This document shows, piece after piece, positions 48,522 through 59,800 of a DNA stretch of 64,000 nucleotides. Position 1 is the stretch's first letter. Each line of letters starts with the position of its first letter. The notes beneath the pieces are model-generated. The model saw nothing but the letters and a program-made list of their open reading frames with translations. It did not search any database and had not been told where the DNA came from. The position numbers and the translations under genes are program-made. Source of the DNA: Ancylostoma caninum. Lineage: Eukaryota > Nematoda > Chromadorea > Rhabditida > Ancylostomatidae. Location of the stretch: contig JBAJFG010000004.1 in NCBI GenBank assembly GCA_037903475.1, positions 434,001-498,000 of the forward strand, given 5' to 3'.

Positions 48522-51500
48522 AAATATGTTGATCACTACGACCCAGCAGATTGACGAAACCAATTCTTTGCAGTCCGCATGCTGTAGTGGCTGAAAGTGC
48601 AGGAAAGCATTCATTAACTAGCACATGTTTTTGCAGAGGTTGCCTTTTAGCTGCGTCTTCAGAGCCTCCAAATCCAACTCGAATGGACTTCTCGAACACG
48701 GTTTATTTTGAAGCACATCATCTCCACAAGAGGACTTATCGAACCATAGCGTCACGGTTTCAAAAATGTGAATGTCCTCGACATTCTTAGTGCACAAACG
48801 TTGGTGAGTTCCGGGTTCCTCAACGTTCGCAACAAACCGGAACAGTATGCACCGCTGCAGATGAGTTTCAATCGGTGCAGGGTTCTTGCTCGCCATGATG
48901 AAATTCAGGACGGAAGACTATTCCTTCTGTAGCGCGTATATAGTGCTTCCTCATGATCCAGAGAAAATTTCCACTCAACTCTGCTGTATTTGGATGATTC
49001 ACGGCTCTGATTGCGAAATTACACTCGCTTCGTCAATGATGCGTCCATTCTGCTTTAAAGATCCAAGATATTCCGTTTTCGTTGCAAATTAGATGTCCTA
49101 ATTAAAGATTTCCGTGTTGTACACATACATTAATACTATTAGTAGTGTCAAAAGTTATTGAGAAAAAGGAAAGAAAGAAAAAAAAATCTTAACAAAAGAA
49201 TGTTGTCCTATTTGCCCATTTCATTCCCTAATCCATGTACGGGTAAATAGGAATAATAACCAAGGTCCTCCCGGAAACTCGTCAGTATGGCGAGGAGGAC
49301 CTTATTTCATGTGTTGAAAAGGAAGGAAACTTACGTAAGTATGTCTTCCTTCGTATAAGAAGATGTCGACCATATAACTATAGTGAGCATAAAAAATGAG
49401 AAGCTCAAGAAGGTTAGTGGGAAATAACTCTTATCATCCACTGGTAAATAGATTTGAGTTAGAGTTCACTTTATTCTGAACAATCTCATCGAGCAGTCCC
49501 TTTGACGACCATGGGCGTGCCATTGGGCGTGTCAATTTTCGCAGTTGAGCCTTTGGCGGCGGACAAAGGAGGTGGAGCTAGGTGAGGCGATCAATGGCAG
49601 CGTGACCTGTCACCCCTCTCGTGGCGATGGGTGGGGGGGGGGGAGGTCTGCGCTCTATATATATATAGAGCGCTTATCTTCTTATCATCTTATCTTACTC
49701 TATAGAGTAAGATAAGATACATGGTGTGGCGTGGCTAAGCTGATGGACGGTTCAGCGTGAGGCAAGAATTTTCGAGTAAGACTGTATACATAATTCTGTT
49801 TCTGTGACTTTGTCCGTGCACAATATCGGCGACAGAGTATGGGAGAATAAGAGGGCAGAGACATTGTTGAAACAAGATTAAACACACCTGTTTAGTCGTG
49901 GAAGACATGGATGAGACAGAAGTAAATATGCCTTTCCCTGGCATGGGAAAGGCATTCTCCATGAAGACCGGTCAACGCGGCATGCACATCCTCAATGAAA
50001 AGAACGCGCGGCCGTCGCGAGGCCGTAAACGCGTGCGTCTAAGCTGCGACTGCGATGCGACTAGGTCCTATTTTTCATCATATAGACGCATGTGCGCCAG
50101 TCGCACGCACCCAGTATAAATTGCCCTATTATGGATGTGGTTGCGACTTACCACAGAACAGGTGAAGTAGCACCTCTCCACATTTTCATGAATATCATTC
50201 TATGGAGATAAGTAGGTCGTGCGAGCGAAGCGAGCACCAGAAAAGCCTCAAAAGGCCGGCGTCAATCGGGCTTTCATGCTGGCTATAACAAAGAAGTAGT
50301 GGTAAAGAAAACCAGAGCTGTTCGGCTATTATTTGCGCCAGAGGATAGTTCATCTGAGATTAGTTCTCACGAATGGCTGATTTGATGAAGTGCAAACCTG
50401 ATTATCGTAATTTGACGTCCATGATGGAGGTGAAACTCGGGGATAATTCCATATTATCCCCATTTCCCTCGAACGCTTTTAGCTTATTATGAAAACAAAG
50501 CCAGAACTTCTAGAATAAGTGGCAAGCAGGGGTTCGGCCTAAGCAAGTTGCAAATAAGCATCTAATTAGGCAAGCAATTACAAATCGGTTTGAATTTATT
50601 TGTATCTGGAGTACTAACTGTCAACAAAGCGGGAGGGCTTTGTGCTGACAAGCTTTCAGTTTACGTCAATTGCTAAGCATGTACTATAGCCTACTATTCT
50701 ACTAAACCATCATTTCGTAACCTCAGGCGATCAAAAAATCTGTTAGCCGAAGTGTGAATGTATTATTGTTGGTGAAGAGGTTCTAAGAGAGTACACACAT
50801 CTTACGCTGCTGTACGAGATGCTTCACGTGGAGTACCCTCTGTAGCTCTCGCTACTGACATCGATTCCGATACCTATCAATTACGGGAAACACACTCTCA
50901 AATCTTAGCGGTTGAGATTTTTCCGGATTCCGAATTTTTTTCGACATTGACCTCGTATGCGCAGTCGAATTAGACCTAAACACGCGAAAAAAAAACCGTG
51001 AAAGCGAGCTGATGTTCTGCGTAAGTCTGAATGCGCCTCACTTAGTCCCACGCGGATGTTACACGTACTCATGCACGTGACGGCACCCGCGTGAACTGGC
51101 GCATCGTCGTAGTGCGGGCACGTCCAAGGCAGAAGTATTTGTCACGGTTGGCCCTTCAATTCGGAGTCGAGGACTTTGTTAAGTGCTGCGTTCAACGCCA
51201 GCGTCGCTACTGCACCAGCCACCCATTGTTAGATTCTCACGAATCACAACCACGAATGTGCCTAATTACGATTTACGGTCATTTCTCGAGGAATCTTCTT
51301 TACAATTTACGATTTATCAAAGCATGGCCTAGATTCCGTAACAAATCGTAAATAACGACAACGAAGGAATGTAGCCATTCCGCCTGTGATTAGAGGGCAA
51401 ATATGCATGGCTTGACTATGCTTCATTTTTGTATCAAAAATGAATGAAAATTTAGCTGCTTCGCATACATATGTGTACTGTCCATAGCCGTTTTTCCTTT

Positions 51501-51782
51501 ACTGTATGAGATTATTGGCCAATGAGCAAGTGAGCAGGATTTTCAAGACGTTGCACATGAACCTTTAGCATGGCCAATTCGAGAAGATTGACGATCTGCC
51601 AATATCACAAGTGCCATAATGCCCTGTCATCAAGCCGATATAACCCATGACCTTTGTCCTCGTCTAAACTTAATGATGCAACTGTTGAGAGACTGATACT
51701 GTTACCCTCTACCAGCATATTATCTGAAGAGTCTGTTGGTTCTTGTAGCACCGACCAAATCAATCCCTCTTTCTAGCACATA
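48522..51782. other. Gene-free stretch
   Basis: Open frames at 48551-48790 (plus) and 48896-48618 (minus) overlap and match no known family. The stretch contains the palindromes at 49650-49718. 50218-50236 shares GCGAGCGAAGCGAGC with 14338-14352. Confidence 0.4.
49650..49718. repeat. Two adjacent perfect palindromes
   Basis: GCGCTCTATATA and its complement form a perfect 24-bp palindrome (49650-49673). 13 bases later ATCTTATCTTACTCTA and its complement form a perfect 32-bp palindrome (49687-49718). A poly-G run precedes them (49632-49643). They could form cruciforms or be hairpin tips of a mobile element. Confidence 0.85.
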
Positions 51783-51784
51783 TA

Positions 51785-53179
51785 CAGTAGCGAGCAAAAA
51801 GATTGCAACTTTTGGTTTTTCGTCTATACCTTCTTCCAAAGCAAAGCTTGGGAATTGAAATTTTTATGGGAGTTGTAGATACTCATGGGAGATAGAAACA
51901 AGGAATAACCCCTTCACTCCATTAACTTCACGTTTTTTTTAGGAAAATTTTTTCCCACAGCGGCATAAATCTGTAATTTGGCACTATCCGCAATGTCTCA
52001 TAAAATGACGTCTATCGTTAGGATCTGACCAAGAATTGGTTCCTTTCAGCAGAGCAAACCCTTACGTGCTTGAAAATGTGCATGCGGTGACCACTGGTTG
52101 ACATCTACAAAGACTATGTGAGATTAGTTCGGCAGTGATGCTCTATGGGCGTTTCTGTCACCCTGGCTCCACCTATCGGCTCTATTTAAAAGGGACGGAT
52201 GCCCCTGATGGATCTATAGGTTTGGCTACAAGTGTTCGGTTTCAACGCAGCTTATTGCTCCCTCGCAGTTCCGAAATATTCGGGCTTGTTGCCGTGCAGC
52301 CAATCGTGCACATCACGGAAAACAAGTTCTGGATTTTTTTCTGTCTCGAGGAAGAATATACCTTAAGGATCCCATAAACGGTAAAGAATCTCCAGGGTCC
52401 CTAGAATATTGCAGTGTGCGTGGCAACTCATGCCGCTTTGGATTTACCGAAACAGGACTACTCAAAATGAAGAGTGCTGGTCACTAGCACGAGCATGTGT
52501 GGCCTCCACCTCCGAGTTTTCCCTCTTCGCCTAGAGCCTTTTGATTTAAAAAATGTCTCGTTTAGTTTGTTTCATCTAATTCAAACTGAATTAGCCAGTT
52601 TCTACAGTGCCAGTACACAGTATCCCGCTTCGGTGATGTTTCGTAAAGTTCATTACATTTTAGCAAGATCTACCTCATCAAATCCAAACCGGCATGAGTC
52701 GCCACGCACACTGCAATATTCTAGGGACCCTGGAGAGTCTGCACCATTTATGGGATTTTTGAAGTATCTTTTTCCTCGAGAGAGAAAAAGTTCCAAAGCT
52801 TATTTTCCGTGATGTGCACGAGGATCACTGCCGAACTAATCTCACATAGCCTTTGTAGATGTCAACCAGTGGTCACCGCATGCACATTTTCAAGCACGTA
52901 AGGGTTGGCTGTGCTGAAAAGAACCAATTCGTGGTCAGATCCTAAGGATAGACGTCATTTTATGAGACATTGCGGATGGTGCCAATTTACAGATTTAGGC
53001 CACTGTGGGAAAAAATTTCCCTAAAAAAACGTGAAGTCATTGGAGTAAAGAGGGGTTATTCCTTGTTTCTATCTCCCATGAGTATCTACAACTCTCATGA
53101 AAATTTGAACTCCCATGCTTTGCTCTGCAAGAAATTATAGACGAAAAACCAAAAGTTGCAATCTTTTTGCTCGCTACTG
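51785..53179. mobile_element. Tc1-related fold-back element with about 500-bp arms
   Basis: The tips are CAGTAGCGAGCAAAAAGATT followed by GCAACTTTTGGTTTTTCG, flanked by TA (51783-51784, 53180-53181). The tip strongly resembles the Tc1 terminal repeat (AAAAAGAT...ACTTTTGGTTTTT). The two arms (51785-52470 and 52670-53179) are inverted copies with roughly 90% or higher similarity. The left arm has an extra block of about 165 bp (about 52143-52306). The loop is about 200 bp. No transposase is encoded. The structure is a snap-back non-autonomous derivative. Confidence 0.85.
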
Positions 53180-53185
53180 TATATA

Positions 53186-53703
53186 CAGGGTGGGTCGTAA
53201 ATATGCTAACAAAAAAGGCAATCATAAAAAGATTTTCAAAGCAATTTGGAACACTGATGTTCATCAACTCCAAGCGATTATGTATAATACAAGAAAACAT
53301 TCAGAAGTATCCATTATTTGCTAGAAACCCAACCTTGAGACATCAAATGATTTTGCAGTCCTCTGCGAGCAAGTGGTTCAGCAAAAATTTATTTCCTATT
53401 TTTGAAGTTCTTCTCTGGAGGTTTTCAACTACCAAAGGGTTTTGAGCAAGCCTATGTCTCAGGTACCGTGAAAACCACTGACACATTTGAGTGAGTTTTT
53501 ATCAATTGAGTTGCCACTCGACAGAACCAGTAAGTCCTGGAATTTATTGTTTCTTCGGTTCTGAACCAGACGAAGCGTAAATTCCTGAGCCCTGTCTAGG
53601 TAAATCTTCCGGAGGCGGTCTCCCAACTGAACACGACTTCAAAGGAGAACATGCTTGTTTGAATACAAAACACGTCTTGTTATCTCATTTACGGCCCATC
53701 CTG
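53186..53703. mobile_element. Mariner-like MITE abutting the fold-back element
   Basis: Ends CAGGGTGGGTCGTAAAT and, inverted, CAGGATGGGCCGTAAAT are flanked by TA (53184-53185, 53704-53705). Length is about 518 bp, and no intact transposase is present. Its left TA is separated from that of the preceding element by a single TA. Confidence 0.75.
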
Positions 53704-53705
53704 TA

Positions 53706-55256
53706 CAGTCGCAGCCGTAGAATCTACAATTTGTACCTGTTCTGTAGGCCTGAGACTCAGTAACAAGGTGCTAGTGTGGTTGTGACCGGGCATATGCAGA
53801 ACCAAATTTTTGATTTTTAGAAATCGGATACATATTCCTCAGACCGCCATAAATCGTAAATCCTACGTGGAGGTATGTATACAAACCATCGACAAGACCT
53901 AGAAGATTTAGAATAATTTAACAGCTTCCATTTTCGTTCTTCTTTAAACCTGGGCATCTTCAATAGTATTCATTCGATTTTCTCTTTGCCACACCGGGTT
54001 GTTAAGGTGGGAACTATTTATTGTGGGTGCGGGCAACTCCCGCGAAACGGTGGAAAATATTGGTGGGTTGAAACTTGGGTCTCGGCATTCTGAGAACTGG
54101 CAAAGTGCGATTAGACGTTTGACCGTGTAGTGCACAGGTGAAGTACGCTGGAACCACTTTCAGACCTCTGAAGAAGACGGTCCTCGTCGAAATGTCAGGT
54201 TACAGTAAATAGTTCCACCTTAACAACCTGGTGTTGAAATGAGGAAATTGAATGAATTTAGAATCATTTTACACTAAATTCTTCACTTCACTTGTCCGTG
54301 GTGTACGTTTCTGATCGGTGCGGACATCCGCGAAAACGGTGGACTCAAAAACGGTGGCCTCCGAAGAAGACGTTTAAGTCGAAACGTCAGGCCCTAATAA
54401 ACGAGTTCCGCCAAACAACCTGGAGGTACGTAGCAGCAGCATACAAAGCATAGTACTAAATTCTTCGTTATAATCGTCCAAAGCTAATTACTCTGAAATT
54501 TCTTGTCCTCATCTGGCTTCTTCACCTAGCAAATGATCTACTATTTCTGGGGCAGCTATTCCTCCTTTCTACTATCGCTGGAATCTGAAGATTTTCGCGG
54601 GATTCACCTTTGCAGAATCTGCAGGGATTTCGCATACAAACATCTCAACAAATTTTTCAATAATTTCGTTAATTATCTTCATTCCGCCCACTAATGGGGT
54701 CGAGCACAGAAAATTCCAAAATTTTTGTCTGCAACTCTGAAAGAAAGCAACTGGAGGCAATTTTGTTGTGGCCACTGGCTTTGGTGACAGGCGCTCAAAA
54801 TCAGTGCCGACTGGTGTAGGTGTCTATATAGAACATCGCTCCGAATACCATAGTGTTTTCCTTTTCCAGACTTTCCCTCTCAGGGAAGTTATGCTAAAAT
54901 CCCGCAAATCTAGCGAGTAACGCGAATCCCGCGAAAATTTTCAGATTCTACGGCTGCGACTGTAGGAAGGAGGAATAGTTGTCACATAACTAGATCAATT
55001 GCTCAGTGAAAAAGCCAGATGACGACAAAACTCTGAAGTAGATTACTTTGGACTCTTATAACGAAGAATCTGGTGAAAAATGATTCAAAATTCTCTAGAT
55101 CTTGTCAGTGGTTTGTGCTCACACCTCCAGGTACGATTGACGATTTATAGCGGTTTGGGAAATTTACGATTTCCAAAAAAATTTGGTTATGCACATGCCT
55201 ATCACAATCACACTAGCACCTTGTTACTAAGTCCCAACTTCCTGCAGGCAAGGCGC
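53706..55256. mobile_element. Large fold-back region with nested MITEs
   Basis: 53755-53935 and 54440-54640 (left) pair in inverted order with 55256-54880 (right). Matching words include AACAAGGTGCTAGTGTG, GATTCTTCGTTATAA and TTTTCGCGGGATTC. The spacer is about 54650-54880. The left arm is interrupted by the MITE at 53994-54231 and by a second related segment at about 54287-54450, neither present in the right arm. At the left margin a solo 20-bp copy (CAGTCGCAGCCGTAGAATCT, 53706-53725) is identical to the inverted sequence at 54943-54962, so several TA elements have been layered here. Confidence 0.75.
53994..54231. mobile_element. MITE nested in the fold-back arm
   Basis: CCGGGTTGTTAAGGTGGGAA at the left and the inverted CCAGGTTGTTAAGGTGGAA at the right form about 26-bp ends on a 238-bp unit. 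A relative with the same right-hand end (TCCGCCAAACAACCTGG) lies at about 54290-54424. Confidence 0.78.
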
Positions 55257-56866
55257 CACTGAGCACTATTCCAGGCATGTATCGTTCCACGGACGTGATT
55301 AAAAGAATTCTAGCATTCTTGTCGGTTACTGGTGTGCACGTACTCCTATTTTCACCACTTACCAACCAATTAAGAAAATCTTTTCAGTATCAGTTCTTAT
55401 CTGTTGAAGTATAATTTACCCAGAACCGTAGTACAGGGGAGAGCACATCAGCAACACGATGGAATTTACGATGGTTGTAAATGAGATGCTGAAAAAGTTC
55501 AGAAGTGCACCTATGACCTATAGCTTAGTTCGTAGTACTTGACAACATACGGTATGCGGCAGTAATCCAAATCGCCACCCCCCCCCCCCCTAAAAAAAAC
55601 CTTCGGGAAAAAAGTTCCGCTGAAACTTTGCCTAGGGATATTGTTTGACGTGCTGGACACAAATACTGTATCCATTTCGTGGTCTAATCCCGTTTTTGTG
55701 CGGCTACGTAAGAATACTGTAGGAGATTGGGAGAGATTGATGATTTCCGGAACTGGCAGTTTCATGCAAAGTGATTATGGCAGTCGATATCAGCCTCTGG
55801 AATTGAATTACCCTACTGGACAAAATTACAGAGGATACTGTCAGATACCGTACCTGCCGTGTGGCTCTCGTAACCTTGCAGAAATGAAGTTACGGTGCAA
55901 AATGGATAAGATATCCCAGATTAGCAACTCAGATAACACTAGTGACGAAACACTAATCAGATAACCCTACCCTGCAAAGTTTTAGCGGAAAAATTCATTC
56001 TTGAATTTTTGGAGCCCTGGGTGTGGAATAGTGCCCTGGAAACAACGTGTATCATAACAACACACTTTACACTTAACACACTTTACAGGGCAGTTTCCAT
56101 TCCATTTACCCAATTCTATTTAGTTTCTTTGATTCCACTCCTTTTATTCCACTCTACATCTCATAGCCTAAGTTTCTTTTAAAAGGGACAAATTGGCATT
56201 GGAGTTGGAGAGCACTCCGCCGTCACGGCATAAAAATCCTCAAAAATCTTTGCTCGAAATACTTTATCGTTGATTTGCTGTTCAGAGATGAAATTGGACA
56301 TTGGTCTTCTGTTTAAGCTGGAAACTTGTCATTTGTCATTTCCACTCAACTGTGTTCATATGTTTTTACAGCATCCGAAAGCTTGCACCAACATCTATTT
56401 TCCAATCTAGAATTTCCTGGTCTTGAATTGAAATTCTTTGACGATAGAATGTTGTAGGATTTCTACTACATCTATAAATATTGGCACCCTAGGTCCCATC
56501 CATGAAAAGTAATGTTATGAACGTTTCAAAAAATTGTGAAATTTGGGGCAAGATTTCGAAACAACCTAATCGACGACGTTGCTGCACCTGCTGTCTCCTG
56601 TGTACTGTAGGCTCAGTATTGTGCAAATGCGCGTCGCCGTTCGTAAATGTAACGCCCTGATGCACAAATCCTATTATGTCCTTGCATATTCGATCTACTT
56701 CCTTTCTTGATGAATTCTTTCATGTTTTCTATTTTAGCTTTTTACGCATGTAGTAGTTTTAGCTCGAGCTGTTTGTCTCATTGAATGTTGTGCTTCTCAT
56801 GCCTTTACAAATAATTTCTACTCTGATTTTAGGGCAAACGACAGAACTGCTTAAGTTCTTGCAGTC
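55257..56866. other. Intergenic stretch upstream of eif-3.B
   Basis: No gene recognised. 55830-55905 shares worn similarity with 35290-35350 (TACCGTAC...GCGGTGCAAAA-type words), so part is dispersed repeat. The eif-3.B promoter is presumably at the right-hand end; no named motif is visible. Confidence 0.4.
56855..56866 (+). promoter_or_regulatory. Likely spliced-leader acceptor of eif-3.B
   Basis: TTCTTGCAG ends 2 bases before the start codon, with no upstream coding exon. This fits trans-splicing or a non-coding 5' exon. Confidence 0.55.
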
Positions 56867-59800
56867 ATGGTCGAAATAGACATTAACAAAGAAAATGAAG
56901 AAGAGCCTAGTTTCTCCGATCCGGAGGACTACGTGGATGACATCGCCGACGAAGGTGAGACGAGTGTTCATTTCAAAACTGACCAGTACAACAGGGTATT
57001 TCTCTCGAATTGGAAGTTTATATATCCCAGCAGTGGATAGTATCAGCTGTCGTTCAAAGATTAGTTGGGTTGGGTTTGAACCAAATTTATTGCATTTTCT
57101 GAATTGCCGTTTTGTAAAGGTTGTTTATCTGTTCTGCATTCAAGATCTGGTGATGGATGTATTGCGTCAACAGCCCTCTAAAGATGAATACGAGGAGGCC
57201 TGCTTGATGATTTTTGGAATACCTGTTGTTGGGCCGGAAAGAGTCGGCAAACTCCGTACTGTGCTCACCAAGGTGTTCACAAATGTGGAGCCTGATCATA
57301 AAGCCCACTTTCCGCTCACCGAAGAAGGCGGAAGCAAGGTAAACTGTTCAAACCTTATGCTTCTGTGCTTATGGCGCGTTGATATCTTCTTTTATCTCTT
57401 AGGGATGCGTTTTCATTGAGTTTCCGGACAAAGTAAAAGCTGAATATGCCAAAGGAGTTTTGAATGGGTACAAATTGGACAAGAACCACGTCTTTTCTGC
57501 CCTCCTTTTCAACGAGGCTCGGCTTTTCCAAAAGCCGCCAGAGAACTGGCAACCACCCAAAGAAACACCTTACAATAATGTGGTAAGTAGTGTGTTCCTT
57601 TTAATTTCTTTCTTTCTTCACTTTAAATTATTTTCGCAAATTGTTTGTGTTCAACTATATTACGTGTTTCATCGATTGTGTTTACGAAGAATCATTTGAC
57701 TCAGGGAGATTTATGGTGGTGGATGCAGCATCCCCGATGCCGAGACCAATTTGCAGTGCAGTATGAGAAGGATGGTGTGCCAACGGTTGCATGTTACTGG
57801 CATATCAAAGGTCACGACCCCGAAATCGCTGGGGAGCCAGGAAAAGCTGAACGCCCGGTTGGATTGCTTTTTTTTTGTTGAAGTTTTTGAAACTTAGTGC
57901 TTTTTGCAGTCATGGACGGACACCGTGTTCAAATGGTCTCCTCACGGATCGTATCTGACTACGATTCATAAGAGAGGTGTTGCGCTTTGGGGAGGACCGG
58001 AGTTCTCACGAGTGCAGCGGTTTGCTCATGAAAATGTTCAGTTCATCGATTTCTCCCCTTGCGAGACGTTAGTTGACGATTTCAAAAGTTTTAGTGTTTT
58101 GTTGTAATCAATAACTTTGTAGTTACTTGGTGACCTACGCTGAAGCTGCTGAGAAAAATCACTGGGGTGACGACGAGGACTGTTTACGAATTTGGGATGT
58201 CGTCACCGGAGAAATGCTGAAGGGTTTTTCCCTCTATGCTCTCACAAATCGCGACCAACTTCCATGCTGGCCCTTCTTCCAGTGAGTTTAGGAATCTATT
58301 AAATTCTCGAGGTGAGCGAAAGTAAAGCCAGTCAAATAGTCTCTGTAAATCTTCAGATGGTCATTCGACGAAAAGTTCTTTGCTTGTCTAAAAGCTCCTG
58401 AAAAGGATAAGCTAGAGAAAGAAAAGAAGGTAAGTTTCGTCTCTCTTCTTTCCAATTTGATACATACTGTCATCATATCTTTTTTACTTTATTGTATTTG
58501 TATGCTCTTATCACAGTTCGATGTATTAACATCCTTGTTCAGGTTAATGGAATATCTGTGTTCGAGACGGAAACGTTCAAGTTGGTGGATCGTCGCCATA
58601 TTATTGTTGAGAATATAAAAACTTTCTCTTGGAGTCCAACGGCGAACATAATCTCATATTACGCTGAGGTGAGTTAAGGCTGTTTAGATCAACTTTCAAG
58701 TTGTTCATGTGTCCATGTATATGTTCGTTAAGTGTACTGACTCACTTCCTGCTGAGTTTGGTCTTGTGCAAATGCCAAATCAGCAAAGGTTGAGATCCGG
58801 ACGAATCCATAACGTTGCTGATGCTCAGATGTTTTGGCAAAAAAGCGGGCAACGACTTGCCGTTTACACGATGAGGTTTGTCGGAATCGAATATTCTTTT
58901 TCCGCTCTTTATTGTTCCAAATTACATTGCTTCGATAAGACCGGTTTCTTCTTGATATTCATGCGCACTTGTACAGTTTGTCTAATCAGTTGGCAAGGGG
59001 TTTTCAGCCGCTGCATATACTTGCGGACTAGTGGTGCGATGGGACCTGAACAAACGTGTGGTGAAAGCCTATTTTCCAAGTTGTTGTGTCGGTCAGACTC
59101 TGCCGGGGCACTCGCTCATCGCTTTGAAACTGTGCGTATCACACGCAAACCAATTTGAGTATCAGTCTAAGAGCGCTGTAACGCTCTTAGATTGATACTC
59201 CTAAAATAGTCATGGATCATCACGGGAGTGCGTTACTCGATCAGCTTCTATTAGGATAATTTTCTTTCATTTTCATCATGTTGAGATTGTAGGAGTAGAA
59301 CATAACAAGTTGCAGTGTGCAAGGTAGTTGTTAAAATTTGAATGCTGAGCTTTCCAGGTACTCCAAGAAACAGATGAAGGAAGGCGGTGAAGTGAAATAT
59401 GTTGGTGGATGCACGTACCACATCGAAATTTTTGAAATCGACAAGAAGGACGTTTCCTTGATGAATTTACCCCTTCCTGAACCCTTCATCAACTTTGGAT
59501 GGCAGCCATATGGTACCCAACCATGAATCTATCTACATTTTTTTCATTGTCCAATATTATATTCTGTGGTTGGGTTTTTTTAACTTTCCATCTTTCTTAG
59601 GAGAGAAATTCTGTGTACTCACCGGAAACCAGGCAAAGGCAACACCGTTGGTTTACCGTATTGAAGCGAATAGCCACGCTCCGAAGCTGATGAGCAAGCT
59701 CGATGCTGGCGTACAATTCAATGAGGTCTTTTTTTCATTCTTTCTCACTAATAATATATTAGGGTGAGTCATAAGTTTTAGGAATTTTTCAAAAGTCTGT

